Source: Theropithecus gelada
Taxonomy: Eukaryota > Chordata > Mammalia > Primates > Cercopithecidae
Direction: 5' to 3'
Assembly: GCF_003255815.1 (NCBI RefSeq)
Contig: NC_037683.1
Coordinates: forward strand, 74,686,179-74,750,178
DNA: 64,000 bases
This document shows positions 25,410-38,600 of the stretch, in pieces. Positions within the stretch are counted from its first letter, which is position 1. The number at the start of each line of letters is the position of its first letter. Below the pieces are notes generated by a model that did no database searches, was not told the DNA's origin, and saw only the letters and a program-made list of their open reading frames with translations. A program made the translations under genes and the position numbers.

Positions 25410-26440
25410 CACCATACAGCACTGTTGATCCTTCCTGAAACATTTTCTCCCTGTGGTTTCCATGACCCTTATACTCCTCATTGTCTTCCTGTGCCTCTAG
25501 TTGACTCTCAGCTTCCTTTCACAGGCTTCTCTTTCACTATCCTCAAATGCTGGAATTTCTGTAATAGGCCCTATTACTTCTCTCTCCACACATGCCTGCT
25601 GAGCATCTGATCCACTACCCTGATTCGGATCACTCTCTATAGGCCAATGGCTCACACCTTAATTCCCTGAGGTGTCTGGCTGACAGTGCCACAGGCATCT
25701 CAAACACACATGCAAAACTGAACTCTCTTCTTCTCAAGCCTGTACTTCCCCACTGTTTTCCATCAGTGGTGCCTACTATCCATTCTAGCTCATATTGGAA
25801 GACATATTTTTCCTCTCATCTTTTAGATCCAATCAACTGAGTTCTGTCAATCCCACCTCCAAATCCACCCTGTTCTCTCCATCATCACTGCCATTCGCTG
25901 ATAGCCCCAGTATCCTTCACAAGACCTAAAGTATTGCAATAGCCACCCAGAGCTACTCTGAACCCCATGAGAGAAGGTTTTTAATGCTTCTCAGTATTTA
26001 ATATGGCCTCAGAGGGCTAGAATCATCAGGTCTTGGTCTTGGCCAGCTTCACTGTGTTTAGACACCTCAAGGACCTCCACGAGGTTCCTTCTGTCCTAAA
26101 CACTTCAGAGCCAGCCTGTGCCACTCATCAATAAACTAAGCACATTCTTGACATCTCGACCTAAATGTTACTCCCTCAAACAAGAATCCCCAATCCCTTG
26201 GCTCAGGTACTTCTATCTCAGGCATTCCCACTGACACTTTCACTGATACTCCCCTTTTATTAGCTTTATTACTCCTGCAACTATTTGTTGCATGCTATCT
26301 GCTGCCCTCACTAAACTGTAAACTCACTGAGTGCTATGAGAGTATCTGTCAGGTTAATTGCTCTTACTCTATTATGATATCCAATAGAGAGTATACCCTT
26401 AATATGAGTTTGTTAAATAAATAACAAAACATGGCAAAAC
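25410..26440 (+). repeat. L2 LINE, ORF2 end and 3' terminus
   Basis: Long pyrimidine-rich segment with L2 landmarks in order: GCATCTCAAACACACATGC then AAAACTGAACTC, ATTGCAATAGCC, GACCTAAATGTTACTCCCTC, CTAAACTGTAAACTCACTGAG, and an end in GTTTGTTAAATAAATAA. Translating the plus strand gives only fragments. About 1 kb, unusually long for an L2 remnant. Confidence 0.8.
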
Positions 26441-26861
26441 AGGGAAGAGGGAAAATCTTGAAAGTTAACAAAGGATTAATAAAATGCAAAGACCATTTTC
26501 ACATACTGGGACTTTCTAAGGAAAGTATGCTGCAGGCTTTAGTGAGTTGACAAAGTTATTTTTGCCATGATTTACTTGAGAAATCTTATTTCTTTGTAAA
26601 GAACAAAAATATTCATGGCCAGGTACACTCGTAAGTTATTTATATGATATCACAGTTTCTGTTCTCTTCTCCCAATTTTGAAAAAAAAAAAGTAGGAAAC
26701 AATGAAAGTCATGTCAAGTTACATCATTTGTTTGACTCAATGTCCCTCAGAGGGTCAAACTAGTTGATCTGGTAAAAACATAAATATGCCAACCTGTCCA
26801 TTCATTAATTTGTAGTTTCATTATATACCTATGTTTAAAGCCCAGTAGAAAACATACTAGA

Positions 26862-26957
26862 TAAGACAACTTTTAACCTTTCTTTCCTTTTTTAAATAGT
26901 ACTTTACTGTAAGACAATTTTTAACCTTTCTTTCCTTTTTAAACAGTACTTTACTGT
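26862..26957. repeat. 48-bp tandem duplication
   Basis: TAAGACAACTTTTAACC with CTTTCTTTCCTTTTTTAAA and TAGTACTTTACTG is followed immediately by a second copy differing at about four positions. Confidence 0.9.
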
Positions 26958-27204
26958 CAGAGAACAGAATTGATATCTCTAAAAATTAACAAGTTAACTC
27001 TCACTCAAAAAGCAGCCCGAGTTTTCTTAAGAATCTACAAAGCCTGACACTTGTAAAGGCACTACACAAAACAGAGTAATTGTACCTGTATCATTTTCCT
27101 TCAAATCTTTCAATGAAAGAAGTTAAGGAGAAGGTGGGAAAGTGCTAGAGTATCCATCAAGACACTGAGTCATTACACTTGATATCAAGAATAAAAATTA
27201 GAAG

Positions 27205-27370
27205 AACACAGACATGTATTGAAAGCCTAATGTATTCCAGGTACCATGCCAAAAATTTCATATACTTCACCTCCCTTCTTTAACACAAATTTATTAGGTA
27301 ATTCATTATTTCACTTAATAAAGAAACTCAGATTCAAAAGATTAAGTGGTATTCCTAAAATCATCCAACC
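27205..27370 (-). repeat. MIR-like element, antisense
   Basis: CCTAATGTATTCCAGGTACC, CTTCACCTCCCTTC and AAGAAACTCAGATTCAAAAG follow MIR in reverse, heavily diverged. Confidence 0.6.
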
Positions 27371-27570
27371 CAAAGGTTATCAAACTTTTTCTGTAAATGA
27401 CTAGATATTTACTAGTTTAGACTTTGCACAACTATAGAGTAGTTGTAACCACTCAACTCTGCCACTGGAGGAAAATATTTAAACTACTGGTTGTGTCTAT
27501 ATGCCAACAACATTGTTAATTACAAAAATAGGCAGTGGGCTAGATCAGGATCATGGGTTAAAGCTTTCCA
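27371..27570. mobile_element. MER20-type hAT DNA transposon remnant
   Basis: GGTTATCAAACTTTTTCTG, TAAATGACTAGATA, TTTAGACTTTGCAC, CAACTCTGCCACTGGAGG, TTACAAAAATAGGCAGTGGG and CTAGATCAGGATCATGGG match the MER20-like consensus as I recall it. It directly abuts the MIR. Confidence 0.65.
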
Positions 27571-28144
27571 AGACATGATCCAATCAGCAAGGAGAACAAT
27601 TGAGATTCAAACTCATGTCTGCCTAATCCAAATGTCCATGCACCTTTTCTCTAGCATCTTCTGCCCCAAAGTATAAGGCAAGGCATAAGGTATCAAAGCA
27701 GAGTGCAAAAATAAACAAGAAACGATGCCTGCCCTGTGAAGCTCACAACTGACAAGAAGAAAGTTCTTGTATGTACTTAAACAAAACATGAAGATGATAC
27801 CGGCAGAGGCATTACCAAGTCTCCATGTGCTCATTTCCATAAATAATCAAGAACTTCTTTTCAAAACACAATCCCTGCAAAAGAACCCATATCGTAAAAA
27901 ATTGTGTTCCCGGCAGCATATAACAATTTGTGTTCCTATTTGTTTCATTAATCTAGCTAATAAAACCTCTCATTGGTATAACATCATTAAATTTTCCCTA
28001 CTTTATCCTTCCAAGTAATGATACCATTTGAAACAAACCAACATTTTAGTTATGCTGTGCAATATAACCTCAGGCTAAATGAATCAAATTTAACTGAGAA
28101 GAAGAACAGTGAAACTGGACAGCCATACCATATCACAGTGTTTA

Positions 28145-28320
28145 ATATAGAGCAGATAGCCAGGTTTAAATCAAAGTTCTGCCATTTATTACTCTTATGA
28201 TTGTGATCAGTTACTCAACCTCTGTGCTTCAGATACTTTACCTATAGGGGAAAAAAATAGTACTTCTCTAAATTAGCTAATATATGGAAAACACTGCCTA
28301 AGCACGCACTAAATACAAAA
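28145..28320 (+). repeat. MIR element, sense
   Basis: CCAGGTTTAAATCAAAGTTC, TGCCATTTATTACTC, ACTCAACCTCTGTGCTTCAG and an AATAGTACTTC block follow MIR in the forward direction. Confidence 0.75.
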
Positions 28321-28994
28321 GGTACAACAGTTAAACATGCACAAGATTAACTGGTTCTAGATAACGTAAACATAACATTGTCAGTGCATAACCTCAGTGT
28401 AGCTGTTTAGTGGGAAACAAAAAATATGGATCTGTGACGAATAATCCTCTTAAGGTACAAAAAGCAAGAAATAGAACTGGAGAGAAAAGAAAATTCCAGG
28501 AACCCAACGTCCAGGCAACTGTGGTCTAAAAAGCAAAAGATATTCCATAGTTCTTAAAAGTTGCCAGCTCAACTCTGAAAGGCAGGCAGATCTTCAGAAT
28601 CTCCACAGTGCCCAGATAACAGACTCTGCAGAAGGGAAAGTCCTAATCCCACCCTCAAAACACCTGAAATCTGAGTGGACTTAATCAAACTAAAGCTGCA
28701 GCAAAGCACATGCCCAGCTCAAACATAAATCAGATTGACTTCACCCCACTGTAGGAACCTAAGAGAAAAAGTAGCACACCCTTTCTGTAAATAATAATAT
28801 TCATTTCAGTCATTATAGACAAAATGTCTAACACACAATAAAAAAAGTACAAGATATACTAAAAAGCAAAAAAAATTATTTATGATCAAGATAGGAAATA
28901 ATAAAATGTTGATTTCATTCGACAGATTTAGAAGCAAACTGGAATTGGCAGAGTAAGAGTTTAATGACCTAAGAGACAAATGAATAGGAAGTAC

Positions 28995-29345
28995 AGTCAT
29001 CCCTCAGTATCCAAGGGAGAGCTGTTCCAAGACCCCTCACAGATACCAAAATCCAGAGATGCTGAAGTCCCTTATATAAAATAGCTTAGTATCTGCATAT
29101 AACCCATGCATATCCTCCTGTATACTTTAAATCATCTCTAGATTACTTATAATACTTAATACAATGTAAATAATATGTAAACTGTTGTTATACTGTATCA
29201 ATGAGGGAATAATGACAAGAAAAAAAAAGGATGTACTTGTTCAATACAGACACAACCATTATAGGCCTAACTACATTTCTGATCCACAGTTGGTTGAATC
29301 CACATATCCAACCATGGATACAGAGGGCCAAATGTATAGGATTGA
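28995..29345. mobile_element. MER2 DNA transposon (TcMar-Tigger type)
   Basis: Left end CAGTCATCCCTCAGTATCC and right end GGATACAGAGGGCCAAATG are inverted relatives. The interior AAATCATCTCTAGATTACTT then ATAATACTTAATACAATG is diagnostic as I recall it. TA dinucleotides flank both ends. Non-autonomous, no frame. Confidence 0.85.
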
Positions 29346-29991
29346 AAGACAAAAGAGAGTTTTAAAAACCAACACAGATCTATGGGAAAAATATATATAT
29401 ATATATTCAATTTATGTATAATTGGAGTACTAAAAGGTGAAAAAAGAGAAAAGGGGTGATAATATTGGAAGAGATATTGACAGAAAAATTTCCACAACTG
29501 ATAAAAGATATCAATCCACAGATTAAAAAATTGCAGCAAACTCTAAACAGATAAATATAAATAAAACACACCTGCCTACATAGTAATCAAAATTCTGGAA
29601 ACCAAATAAAAAGAACATATCTTAAAATCAGAGGGGAAAAAAGTCACATTCAGTAAACAACTATGAGTTACACGTACCATCTAACCTGAAATTGTGAAGG
29701 CAAAAAGGCAATGGAACAATATCTATTAAATACTACAAGAAAAAGCTGCCAGCCTAAAATTCTACTTCCCAAGAAAACAACCTTTAAAAAATAAAGGCAA
29801 AACAGAAACACTCTCAGTGTGATAAAAATCTAACAGAATTTGTCGCCAGGATATCCACATGATAACAAATGCCAAAATGAAGTTCTTCAGAATGAGGAAA
29901 ATGAAATCACGCATTACCGAGGATCAGCAGGAAGGAATGAAGAACTCCAAAAATACCTGGGTAGATATAAAATCATGTTTTAGTATCTTCA

Positions 29992-29995
<4 letters not shown>

Positions 29996-30046
<51 letters not shown>

Positions 30047-30150
30047 GGGGTAGAGAGAGAGAGGCAGAGAGGGAGAGAGGAAAGGATGGAGGGAAAGAGA
30101 GAGGGAGGGAGGAAAGGAAGGAGGGAGGGAGGAAGGGAAAGGGAAAGAGA
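29996..30150. repeat. (AC)n microsatellite joined to a polypurine tract
   Basis: About 47 bp of pure AC repeats (29996-30042) run into about 105 bp that is almost all A and G (GAGAGA, GGGAGG and GGAAGG motifs). Confidence 0.97.
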
Positions 30151-30536
30151 GAATGAACAAATTTCATTAAAAGACAAATGCTTAAAACAAAAATAATAAC
30201 ACTGTGGAGTATAGTACATGAAGAAGTAGAATGTAAGATAAGACCAAAAATCAAAGGGAAGTGCTAATGAAGTTATACTGTTTTAAGACTTTTATATTGT
30301 TCATGAAGTAGGGTATTATTTGAAGGCAGAGTGTGCTCATTCAAAAATGCAAATTGTAATTTTTGGCAACCATTTATAACAAAGGCCTCTAAATATTTCC
30401 CAGTATTGAATTCTAAGAAACATAAGCTCACAATCAAAACTAAAAAAAAACACAAGAAATACGGTTCTATCTGCAAAAAATAATAATGGAATTAGATGCA
30501 AAATGATCTAAGCCACAAAATGTAAAATACATAGAG

Positions 30537-30957
30537 TAGACCCATGAACAACATTAGTTTGAACTGCATGGGGCCATTTACATATAGACTCTCCCAACCT
30601 GAGACAGCTGGGCCAACCCCTCCTCGTCTTCCTTTACAGCCTACTCAACATGAAGATAACAAGGATGAAGACCTTTATGATGATCCACTCTACTTAATGA
30701 ATAGTAAATATATTTTCTCTTCCTTATGATTTTCTTAATAACATTTTCTTTTCTCTAGCTTATGTTATTGTAAAAATACAGTAGATAATAAATATAACAT
30801 ATAAACTGTGTGTTAATTGTGTTGTATCAATAACGCTTCCAGTAAACAGTAAGCTATTAGTAGTTAGGTATTGGGGGAGTCCAAAGTTACATGCAGATTT
30901 TCAACTGCATTGGGGTCAGCACCGCTAACCCCATGTTGGTCAAGAGTTAGCTGTATT
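30537..30957. mobile_element. Tigger2-type non-autonomous DNA transposon
   Basis: Begins GACCCATGAACAACATTAG and ends GTTGGTCAAGAGTTAGCTG (inverted relatives). Interior GATGAAGACCTTTATGATG, TAATGAATAGTAAATATAT and GGGGGAGTCCAAAGTTA match the Tigger2 family as I recall it. An apparent 61-codon frame is transposon sequence, not a gene. Confidence 0.8.
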
Positions 30958-33569
30958 TTAATAAGTTTTTAAAATAAACAAGTATATTAAAAATATTTTT
31001 AAAAGACTCTAAATGACAAATTACATTTCCAGAAGTCAACCAAATAAAATTCTAGGAACAAAAGAAAAACATTGAAATTAGAAATATACATAATATTTTG
31101 AATAGCAGGTTACTCCTAAGAACAGAATTAGAGAGCAGAAAGACAGAGCTGAATAAATAACCAAAAACTCATACCAAAAACTATTCAATAACGGTATTCA
31201 AAATGTCTAGATGCAACTGAATACAGTACGTCTTTATGTGTATGTCCCTGACTCATAAAAATATATTCCAATTGATTTACAGACCTAAACGTAAAAACAG
31301 AACAGACCTATAAAAGTATTATAAGAAAATACAGGTAAATATACTGATGAAGTTAGGATAAATATGGTTCCTTAATAAGATATTTAAAAGACAAAAGATA
31401 CATATCAAAATTTAAAAATCATAAAGAATAAAATACAACATAATTGACATAAAATAACATAAAAATATTCCCAATATAAATATTAAAAATTGTTTTCTGG
31501 AAAATATTTTTTAAAGCCCACAGTTACAAAAAATATATAACAAATTCAATGACTCTTCATTGCCAGCCAGTAAGCACATGAAAAGAAAACCAACCTCAAG
31601 AATAAAGAAAATGAAAAAAGAAAAGAATGAGATCTACCCTTACATTTTAAAATCAGAATATATCTAGTTTGGGGGCATGTAAGTTGCTATGATGGTTTTG
31701 GAGAAGAATTTAACATTGTCCATTAAAATTTAAATGCACAGAAATAATGACTCAGCAGGTTGACTTCTTGTAATCTACCCTAAATATTTAAATCTATGGA
31801 GAAGGACTATATAATGACTATAATTTCATTTCTGTTTATAATGGAGAAAATAGTTACCTCTGGTGGGAACTGGAATTATCAGAAGCCTAAATTTTACTTG
31901 TAATGTCCAAATTTTTATAATAAAGCTTGAAATTTCAAACTGTAATGAAAACAACATGGTAAATCCATAACCACTGGGATACTAAGAATTAAAAAAAGGA
32001 GTATGAAGGAAAACACTAAGGCAAGTTAAATACATTGTGATACCATTTGGGTCCCTTACAGCAAGCCATAACACTAGATTGTAATACATAGAAAAGAGTT
32101 AAAAGCCCAATTGACAAAACAGCTTAAGTAGTTTTCTGTAAAAAATGAAATTTGAGGTTTTGAAAGTGTTGGAAATGGTAGACTTTCCTGATAATATCTA
32201 GTTTCTTTGTATTAAAGAAAGCAAACTCACAGACACACACAAAAAGAAATTAAACCTTTTGACAAGAAATGTGCCATTTAAACTTAGTGTCACTGTGGGT
32301 ATTTATATCATTTTTTTCTATTTTCTTTTAATTAGATGAAAATTTAAAACAGGCACCTGCAATCTCTTCTAGACTCTTTCAGTGTACTATAACTTATTTC
32401 CAATCTAACCTATGGTGATATGAAAACTGTTCATCCTTACAGAACAAAATAAATAAATAAAATCAAACAGTCTGCTCATTGCCAGCCTTGTTTTATGTTT
32501 AATGAGCATGCCTTTTCCATGAACAATAACACCCAGTGTAAAATGACTCACTATTACAAAGATTTGGATATACTGCTAGTCAGCCAATGTTCCCTAAAAC
32601 AAAACAAAAATATATATATACTAAAATGCCTGTTATAACATGATTACTCTATAAGGCAGCTGTTATTTCTGCCTCCAAAGAACAGCATTTAAAAAGCCAT
32701 TCTGCTGTATATTTTTTTCCTCAGGGTGGCTAAAAGATGAATGAAAAAATATAAAATCTGATCATATTCTGAACAGTTTTGTACTTTTCCTGATGAGGTC
32801 CTTTTTGCTCACCTAACACCACTGACAAAATTCCCTTTTAACAATGCCAGGTATTTTTAAAATTTGGTTTCATAAAAAATCACCACTGAGATGAACAGTT
32901 AGTACAGCAATTCATAACATGGAATGATTTCTTTATGGCTCAGTTATTAAACCATGGAAAAGAGTATTATCATCAAAATGCTGACACAACATTAACAATG
33001 GTGAGAACAGCATTGTTATAATATGGCTATCACAGTTGTTCATTATTTGCAGCCAAGGGAAATCATGTTCCAATGTCTCTTCTATAAAACATCAGTTAAA
33101 GAAATGCCAATACCAACATTCTCAAGCTGTGCTGTAGGAAGCTCTCATTTTAGCTAGCATATCCATAAGTGCCACTAAAGCCAATTTTCAGTGTCGTAGA
33201 AAAATAATTAGATTGAAGTACCCCCACAAACACACCCTCATTTATCTGACATGTTCATAACAGAAACGCAAAACCATATAATAGGGTTGTCTGAGCTGGG
33301 AAAACAAAGAGTAATTAATCACATTAGCAGAAAACCCGTGCTGATCAGCAAGACATGGGAGAACCATTTCTGGATATGTGGCTCATTATCAGGGCTGGAG
33401 AGAGGACAGGCTCTCTCATCGAAGGACAGAGCTGGTATGAGTTCTGAGTGATTATAAAATTGAATGACAAGTGTCCTGCAGTACCTTTTAAATGGAAATT
33501 CCATAAATTTGGAAATCCAAAATTCACCTCTAATGAATTCTGTACTAGCAAATAAGTTCTCTCACTTAG

Positions 33570-33710
33570 TGAAAACATTCATTCATTAATTCAACAAATA
33601 TTAATCACCACGATATGCTCTAGACCCTGAGCAACAGCAGGATCAATGACAAAGATCCTGTCCTCACAGTTGACCTATATAGGGGGTGGTGCAGACAAAT
33701 CTTTTAAGTG
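33570..33710 (-). repeat. L2-like 3' end, antisense
   Basis: ATTCATTCATTAATTCAAC, AAATATTAATCACC and AAGATCCTGTCCTCACAG follow the reversed L2 terminus, diverged. Confidence 0.55.
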
Positions 33711-34261
33711 AAGTAGGCTTGTATTCGAACCAACTGAAAATACTGAGAAAGTTATAATACACAAATTGAATTTTCATTCAGTATTTTTTGCATTCTAGAA
33801 ATTTAGTTTTTCTTCATCTAATTTACAACACTAACCAAGTAAACTTACTACATTTTATCTATTTAAATATCATCAGACAACAATTTATAGAAGAACAGAA
33901 AATCATGTTCTGTTTGTTTCAAAATACATTTTTTTTCTGGATTTATCCTCCTAATGGCATTGCTTACAATGGTATGAAAATTAATTTGAGGTGTTCAGAG
34001 CACCGCTCTGGTAGCTATGTTACAAGCCAGACACGTATTAAGTGGCAAGAAGCATGAATAATTTAAGACTGGTCAGAAGTACTCTACATGGAGCTTACTA
34101 CATTTACATAATAGTATTTCCAGGATCCTGAGCAAAGTACTCTAAGATGAACACACATCTTAACTTTGTTAACATTATACAACATTTGGTTTTCAAATAA
34201 AAACCCAGCTGGCTTATTCTTTCTTCCCAGCATGACCACTGACAACAAACAGCAAAGTACC

Positions 34262-36470
34262 TGACTTCAAATACCTAGAAATAAATTTAACCAAGAAGGT
34301 GAAAGACCCCTATAAGAGAAACTACCAAAAAATGAAGAAAGAAACTGAAGGGGATACCAATAAATGGGAAAACATCCCAAGCTCATGGATTGGAAGAATT
34401 AACATTGTTACAACGACAGTATTACCCAAGGCAATCTACAGATTCAATGCAATCTCTATGAAAACACCAATGACACTCTTCACAGAAATAGAAAAAAATA
34501 ACCCTAACATTTGTATGGAACCACAAATGACCCCAAATAGCCAAAGCAGTCTTAAGCAAATATCAAAGCTAGAGGCATCACACTACCAGACATCAAAATA
34601 TACTACAAAGCTGCAGTAACCCACAACAGCATGGAACTGGCATAAAAACAGACGCATACATCAAGGGAAGAGAATAGAGAGCCCAGAAATTAACCCACAT
34701 ATCTACAGTCATATGATTGTTGACAAAGGTGCCATGAACACTCGTTAGGGAATTGACAGTCTCTTCAATGAATAGTGTTGGAATAATTGGATATCCATAT
34801 GCAGAAGAATGAAACTAGACTCCCACCTCTCACCCTATACAAAATCAACTTAAAATGAATCAAAGACCTAACCTAAGATCCAAAACAATCAAACTATGAG
34901 AAGAAAACATAAGGGAAACACTTCAGGACATTGGTCTGGGAAATGATTTTATGAATAAAATCTCAAAAGCAAAAGCAACAAAAGCAAAAATAAACAAATG
35001 GGATATATCAAACTAAAAAGCTTCTGCATAGCAAAGGAAACAATAAAGTGAAAGGAAAAACTACAGAATAGGAAAAAATATTTGCAAACTACTCATCTGA
35101 AAAAGAGGATTAATATCTGGAATACACAAGGAATTCAAACATCTCAATAGCAAAAAAAAAAAAAACTGATTTAAGAATGGGCAAATAGCCAGGCACGGTG
35201 GCCCATGCCTATTATCCTAGCACTTTGAGAGGCCAAGGCGGGTGGATCACTTGACCCCAAGAGTTCAAGACCAGCCGGGGCAACATGGCAAAACCTCATC
35301 TCTACTAAAAATACAAAAACTTAGCTGGGTGTGGTAGCATGTGCCTGTAGTCCCAGCTACTGGGGAAGCAAAGGTGGAAGGATCACATGAGCTCAGGAAG
35401 TCGAGAATACAGTGAGCTGAGAGAGCACCAATGAACTCCAGCCTGGGCTGTGGAAGTGAGACCTTGTCTCAAAAACAAACAAACAAAAACAAAGAAACAA
35501 AGAATGGGCAAATGATCTGAACATACACTTCACAAAACACATACAAATGGAAAACGAATATACAAAAAAAAAGGGTAAACATCACCAGGGAAATGTAAAT
35601 CAAAACCGGAATGAGTTATCCTTTCACCCCAGTTAGAATGTGTATTATTAAAATGACAAAAAGTAACAAATACTGGTGAGGACATGGAGAAAAGGGAACT
35701 CTTATCACTGCTGGTGGCAATGTAAACTAGTAAAGCCACCATGGAGAACAGTATGAAGCTTCTTCAAAAAACTACAAATAGAACTACCACATGATATAGC
35801 AATACCACTACTGGGAATTTATCCAAAGGAAAAGAAATCATTATATTAAAGAGACATATAATATGCCCCCTCTATGTTTACTGTAGCACTGTTGAAAATA
35901 GCTAAGATATGGAATCAACCTAGGTATCCAACGAGAGATGAATTAAGAAGACGTGGCATATATACACCATGGAATACTATTCAGCCATAAAAAGAATGAA
36001 ATCCTGTCATTTGCAACAACATGGAAGGAACTGGAAGACATTAAGTGAGATAAGCCAGGAACAGAAAATTAAACACTGCATATTCTCACTCATATGTGGA
36101 TGCTGAAACAAGTTGATCCCCTAGAAATAAAAAGTAAAACAAGATACTAGAGGCTGAGAAGGATAGACAGAAAGGAGGAATTGGGAAAGATGTGTTAAAA
36201 GATAAAAAATTAGAGCTAGATAGGACTAAGTTCTATATTTCTGTGTTCTATACCACTGTAGGATGACTATAGCTAACAATAATATACAATTTCAAACAGC
36301 TAGAAGGAGGTATTGTATGTTCCCAACGTCAAGAAATGATAAATGTTTGAGATGATGGATATGTTAATTGCCCTGATCACTATACATTGTATGTACTGAA
36401 ACACCACTGTGTTTCCCATAAATATGTACAATTATGTCAATTTAAAAAACAATTTTTTTTAAAAAGCAAC
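34262..36470 (+). repeat. L1 3' part (ORF2 end and 3' UTR)
   Basis: Opens inside ORF2, where the frame at 34299-34619 reads SWIGRINIVTTTVLPKAIYR and then RFNAISMKTPMTLF, a typical L1 ORF2 segment after the reverse transcriptase. It continues through the C-terminal region and a 3' UTR (ATAAATATGTACAATTATG, then TCAATTTAAAA). Stops break every frame. An Alu is inserted at 35187-35499. Confidence 0.9.
35187..35499 (+). repeat. Alu inserted into the L1
   Basis: AGCCAGGCACGGTGGCCC to an A/C-rich tail. Perfect 14-bp target duplication AAGAATGGGCAAAT at 35173-35186 and 35500-35513. Confidence 0.96.
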
Positions 36471-38600
36471 AATCATTGAGAGCTGATGCTCCACCACCAA
36501 AAAAAAAAAAAAAAAGTACATGATTTCTTCATCATGTCACTCAATTAATTTTTGCCACTCAAGAGAAATGCCTGCACTGCAGTTTTTCCACACTCTTCCT
36601 GGGGATCTCTCTCCTCATTGCAAAAGAGATGTGCCTTGTAGCCCACTGACCTCCAGGCATGCACAGCCTGGGGTGTAGTACAGCATGTTAGGCTCCCTAT
36701 AATGTCACTCATTATTCTTCTTGACTTTACTTGTGCTCTCTAGTTGAAGCACTAAAGATTAATGAGGCATTTGTTCTCAATCAAGAAGCTATTTATGAAT
36801 ACAGTTCCACTTACAGTAAGCTATCTAGACTTCTTTTTATTTCTCTCCATTACAGAGCAGAGGTAGGGGGTGTTATTGAGCAAAAAAAAGAGGAAAGAAC
36901 AGAGAAAAATGATTTGTGACTTTTTATCCACTAAGCACTTCCCTAACGGGACGGCTTCCACATCATAGCTATGCTGTCAGGATAACTGATATCCTCTTAT
37001 GTGCTCTTCTGTTTGGTTAAAGTGAAATAATTATTACCAGCATGGCCTTTGCAGGCCAAGGTTTAAGTCTACAGCTATTCAGAATAATTTGCCACCTCAG
37101 GAGGCAAGAGGTAATTTTGAAGCCAAATATATTACCTCAAATGAGAGAGTAGAGTCCTGTCCAGTGGTTTAAGAGACACCACAATGGGGAAGAATAAGAT
37201 AGCAAAAGCAACCACTTGGCTACCCGCCCAATGGTGAATGTCCTGCCTTTGACAAGAACTGGGCCTTTCTTTTTCCACTAGTTTTACTTTGTATAAAGAT
37301 CAAAGTCAGCCTTGCAGGCTGACAGCATCTCATCACCTGGTCTTGACAGTATCCCGTGGAATCTAAAAAAAAAAAAAATCCAGCATAAAACAGATCAGAG
37401 GGAACAGCGATGCCACCATGACCTCTCAAGGCCATAAGCCAATCTGATCTCAAAATCAATCGCTCTGATCTACAAAGCCACTTCAGAGCTCTTCAGAAAA
37501 GAAAAATGTCAACTCTGTTGTCAGTGGGAAACTGAATTCAAGACATTATCCAGTTCTGGGAAAAGTCCTCTAGGCAGAACCTAGAGTACATATGAAAAGC
37601 AAAAGAACCTGCTCATCCAACCAATAAAGCTAATTATACTACATTAAGCAGAAAACCAGTAACACTAAAAGTTAGTGCTGGCTTTATTTTCAATGTAAAC
37701 AAACAAAAACTAGTCAAAAAAAATTGTTCAGGATTAGGTCAGTAGTTTGGCCTTCTTTCCCTCCAAAAACAAAAGCTGAGCAGAGGAGGCAAGGCCTGGG
37801 AATGAGATGGCCCAGCATCCTGGCTCTCGTACCACACACAAGGGTGATCCTGGGCAAAGGAATCACAACTCTAAAACCCTCTGGTTCATTAGTTGTAAAA
37901 CAAGGCTTCTGAGATAGACGAAGAATTCCTTAGCCTTTATCAGTATCACGTTCCATGGAAATAAAGAAAAGTCTATCCCTGCGAGTTATATTAGCCTACA
38001 TGAAAATCCATAGTTATTCTGAATACATAGGTCCAAAGTCCGAAAATGAAACTACTTTCTCTAAAACAGAAGATTCCAAGAGACAAATGTTTGGTAATTT
38101 CTAACATCAATTATCAGCATCATTATTTTTATTTGGGAGGTTGGACAGGGGTAATAAACGTTGTGTTCTGGAATAAAAGTAACATAATCCTCAACCATAC
38201 AAATTTTCTTTAAGTCTAATAATCTCTACTCTAAGCAAACTCTTGCTTTAGACAGGACAGAAAGCTGCCTTCAGATTCAACTGAGTGGAGTTAGGGTTGC
38301 TTCTTACGAGATGTGCCTCCATCCACAGGAATTAGGCTCAATTTCTGGAGTCAGTTTCAAACAGTGGTGGGAGTCAAAGATTCTACCTAACATTCTTTCA
38401 CCACCTGCCTAATATCATGGAAAAGTAAATAGAGAGTCACAGGGGTTGCAGCTTCATGGTTCTCAAAGATGTCAAGAGTTGCCAGTTTTCTAAAACATGA
38501 ATTATCTTTACCTGAGACTTAAGGTTGGAAATTAGACTAAGGTATACTCCAAAGTTCCAGAGGTCTGATAAATATTTTTTAACAAGTCACTTAGAATCTT

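Larger units (their letters stand above)
28450..31960 (+). repeat. Old L1 (L1M-type), heavily interrupted
   Basis: Fragments in L1 order: the ORF1/ORF2 junction region at 29440-29780 (ACAACTGATAAAAGATATC, AATCCACAGATT, CTGGAAACCAAATAAAAAG) and 3'-UTR-like text at 31670-31925. MER2 (28995-29345), the CA/purine tract (29996-30150) and the Tigger2-type element (30537-30957) sit inside it. All frames are destroyed. Ends are approximate and parts could belong to more than one old L1. Confidence 0.6.

Noticed and set aside
29924..30254. Minus-strand frames rich in Cys-Val and Ser-Leu-Pro
   Set aside because: They are translations of the AC and polypurine repeats, which lack stops in several frames.
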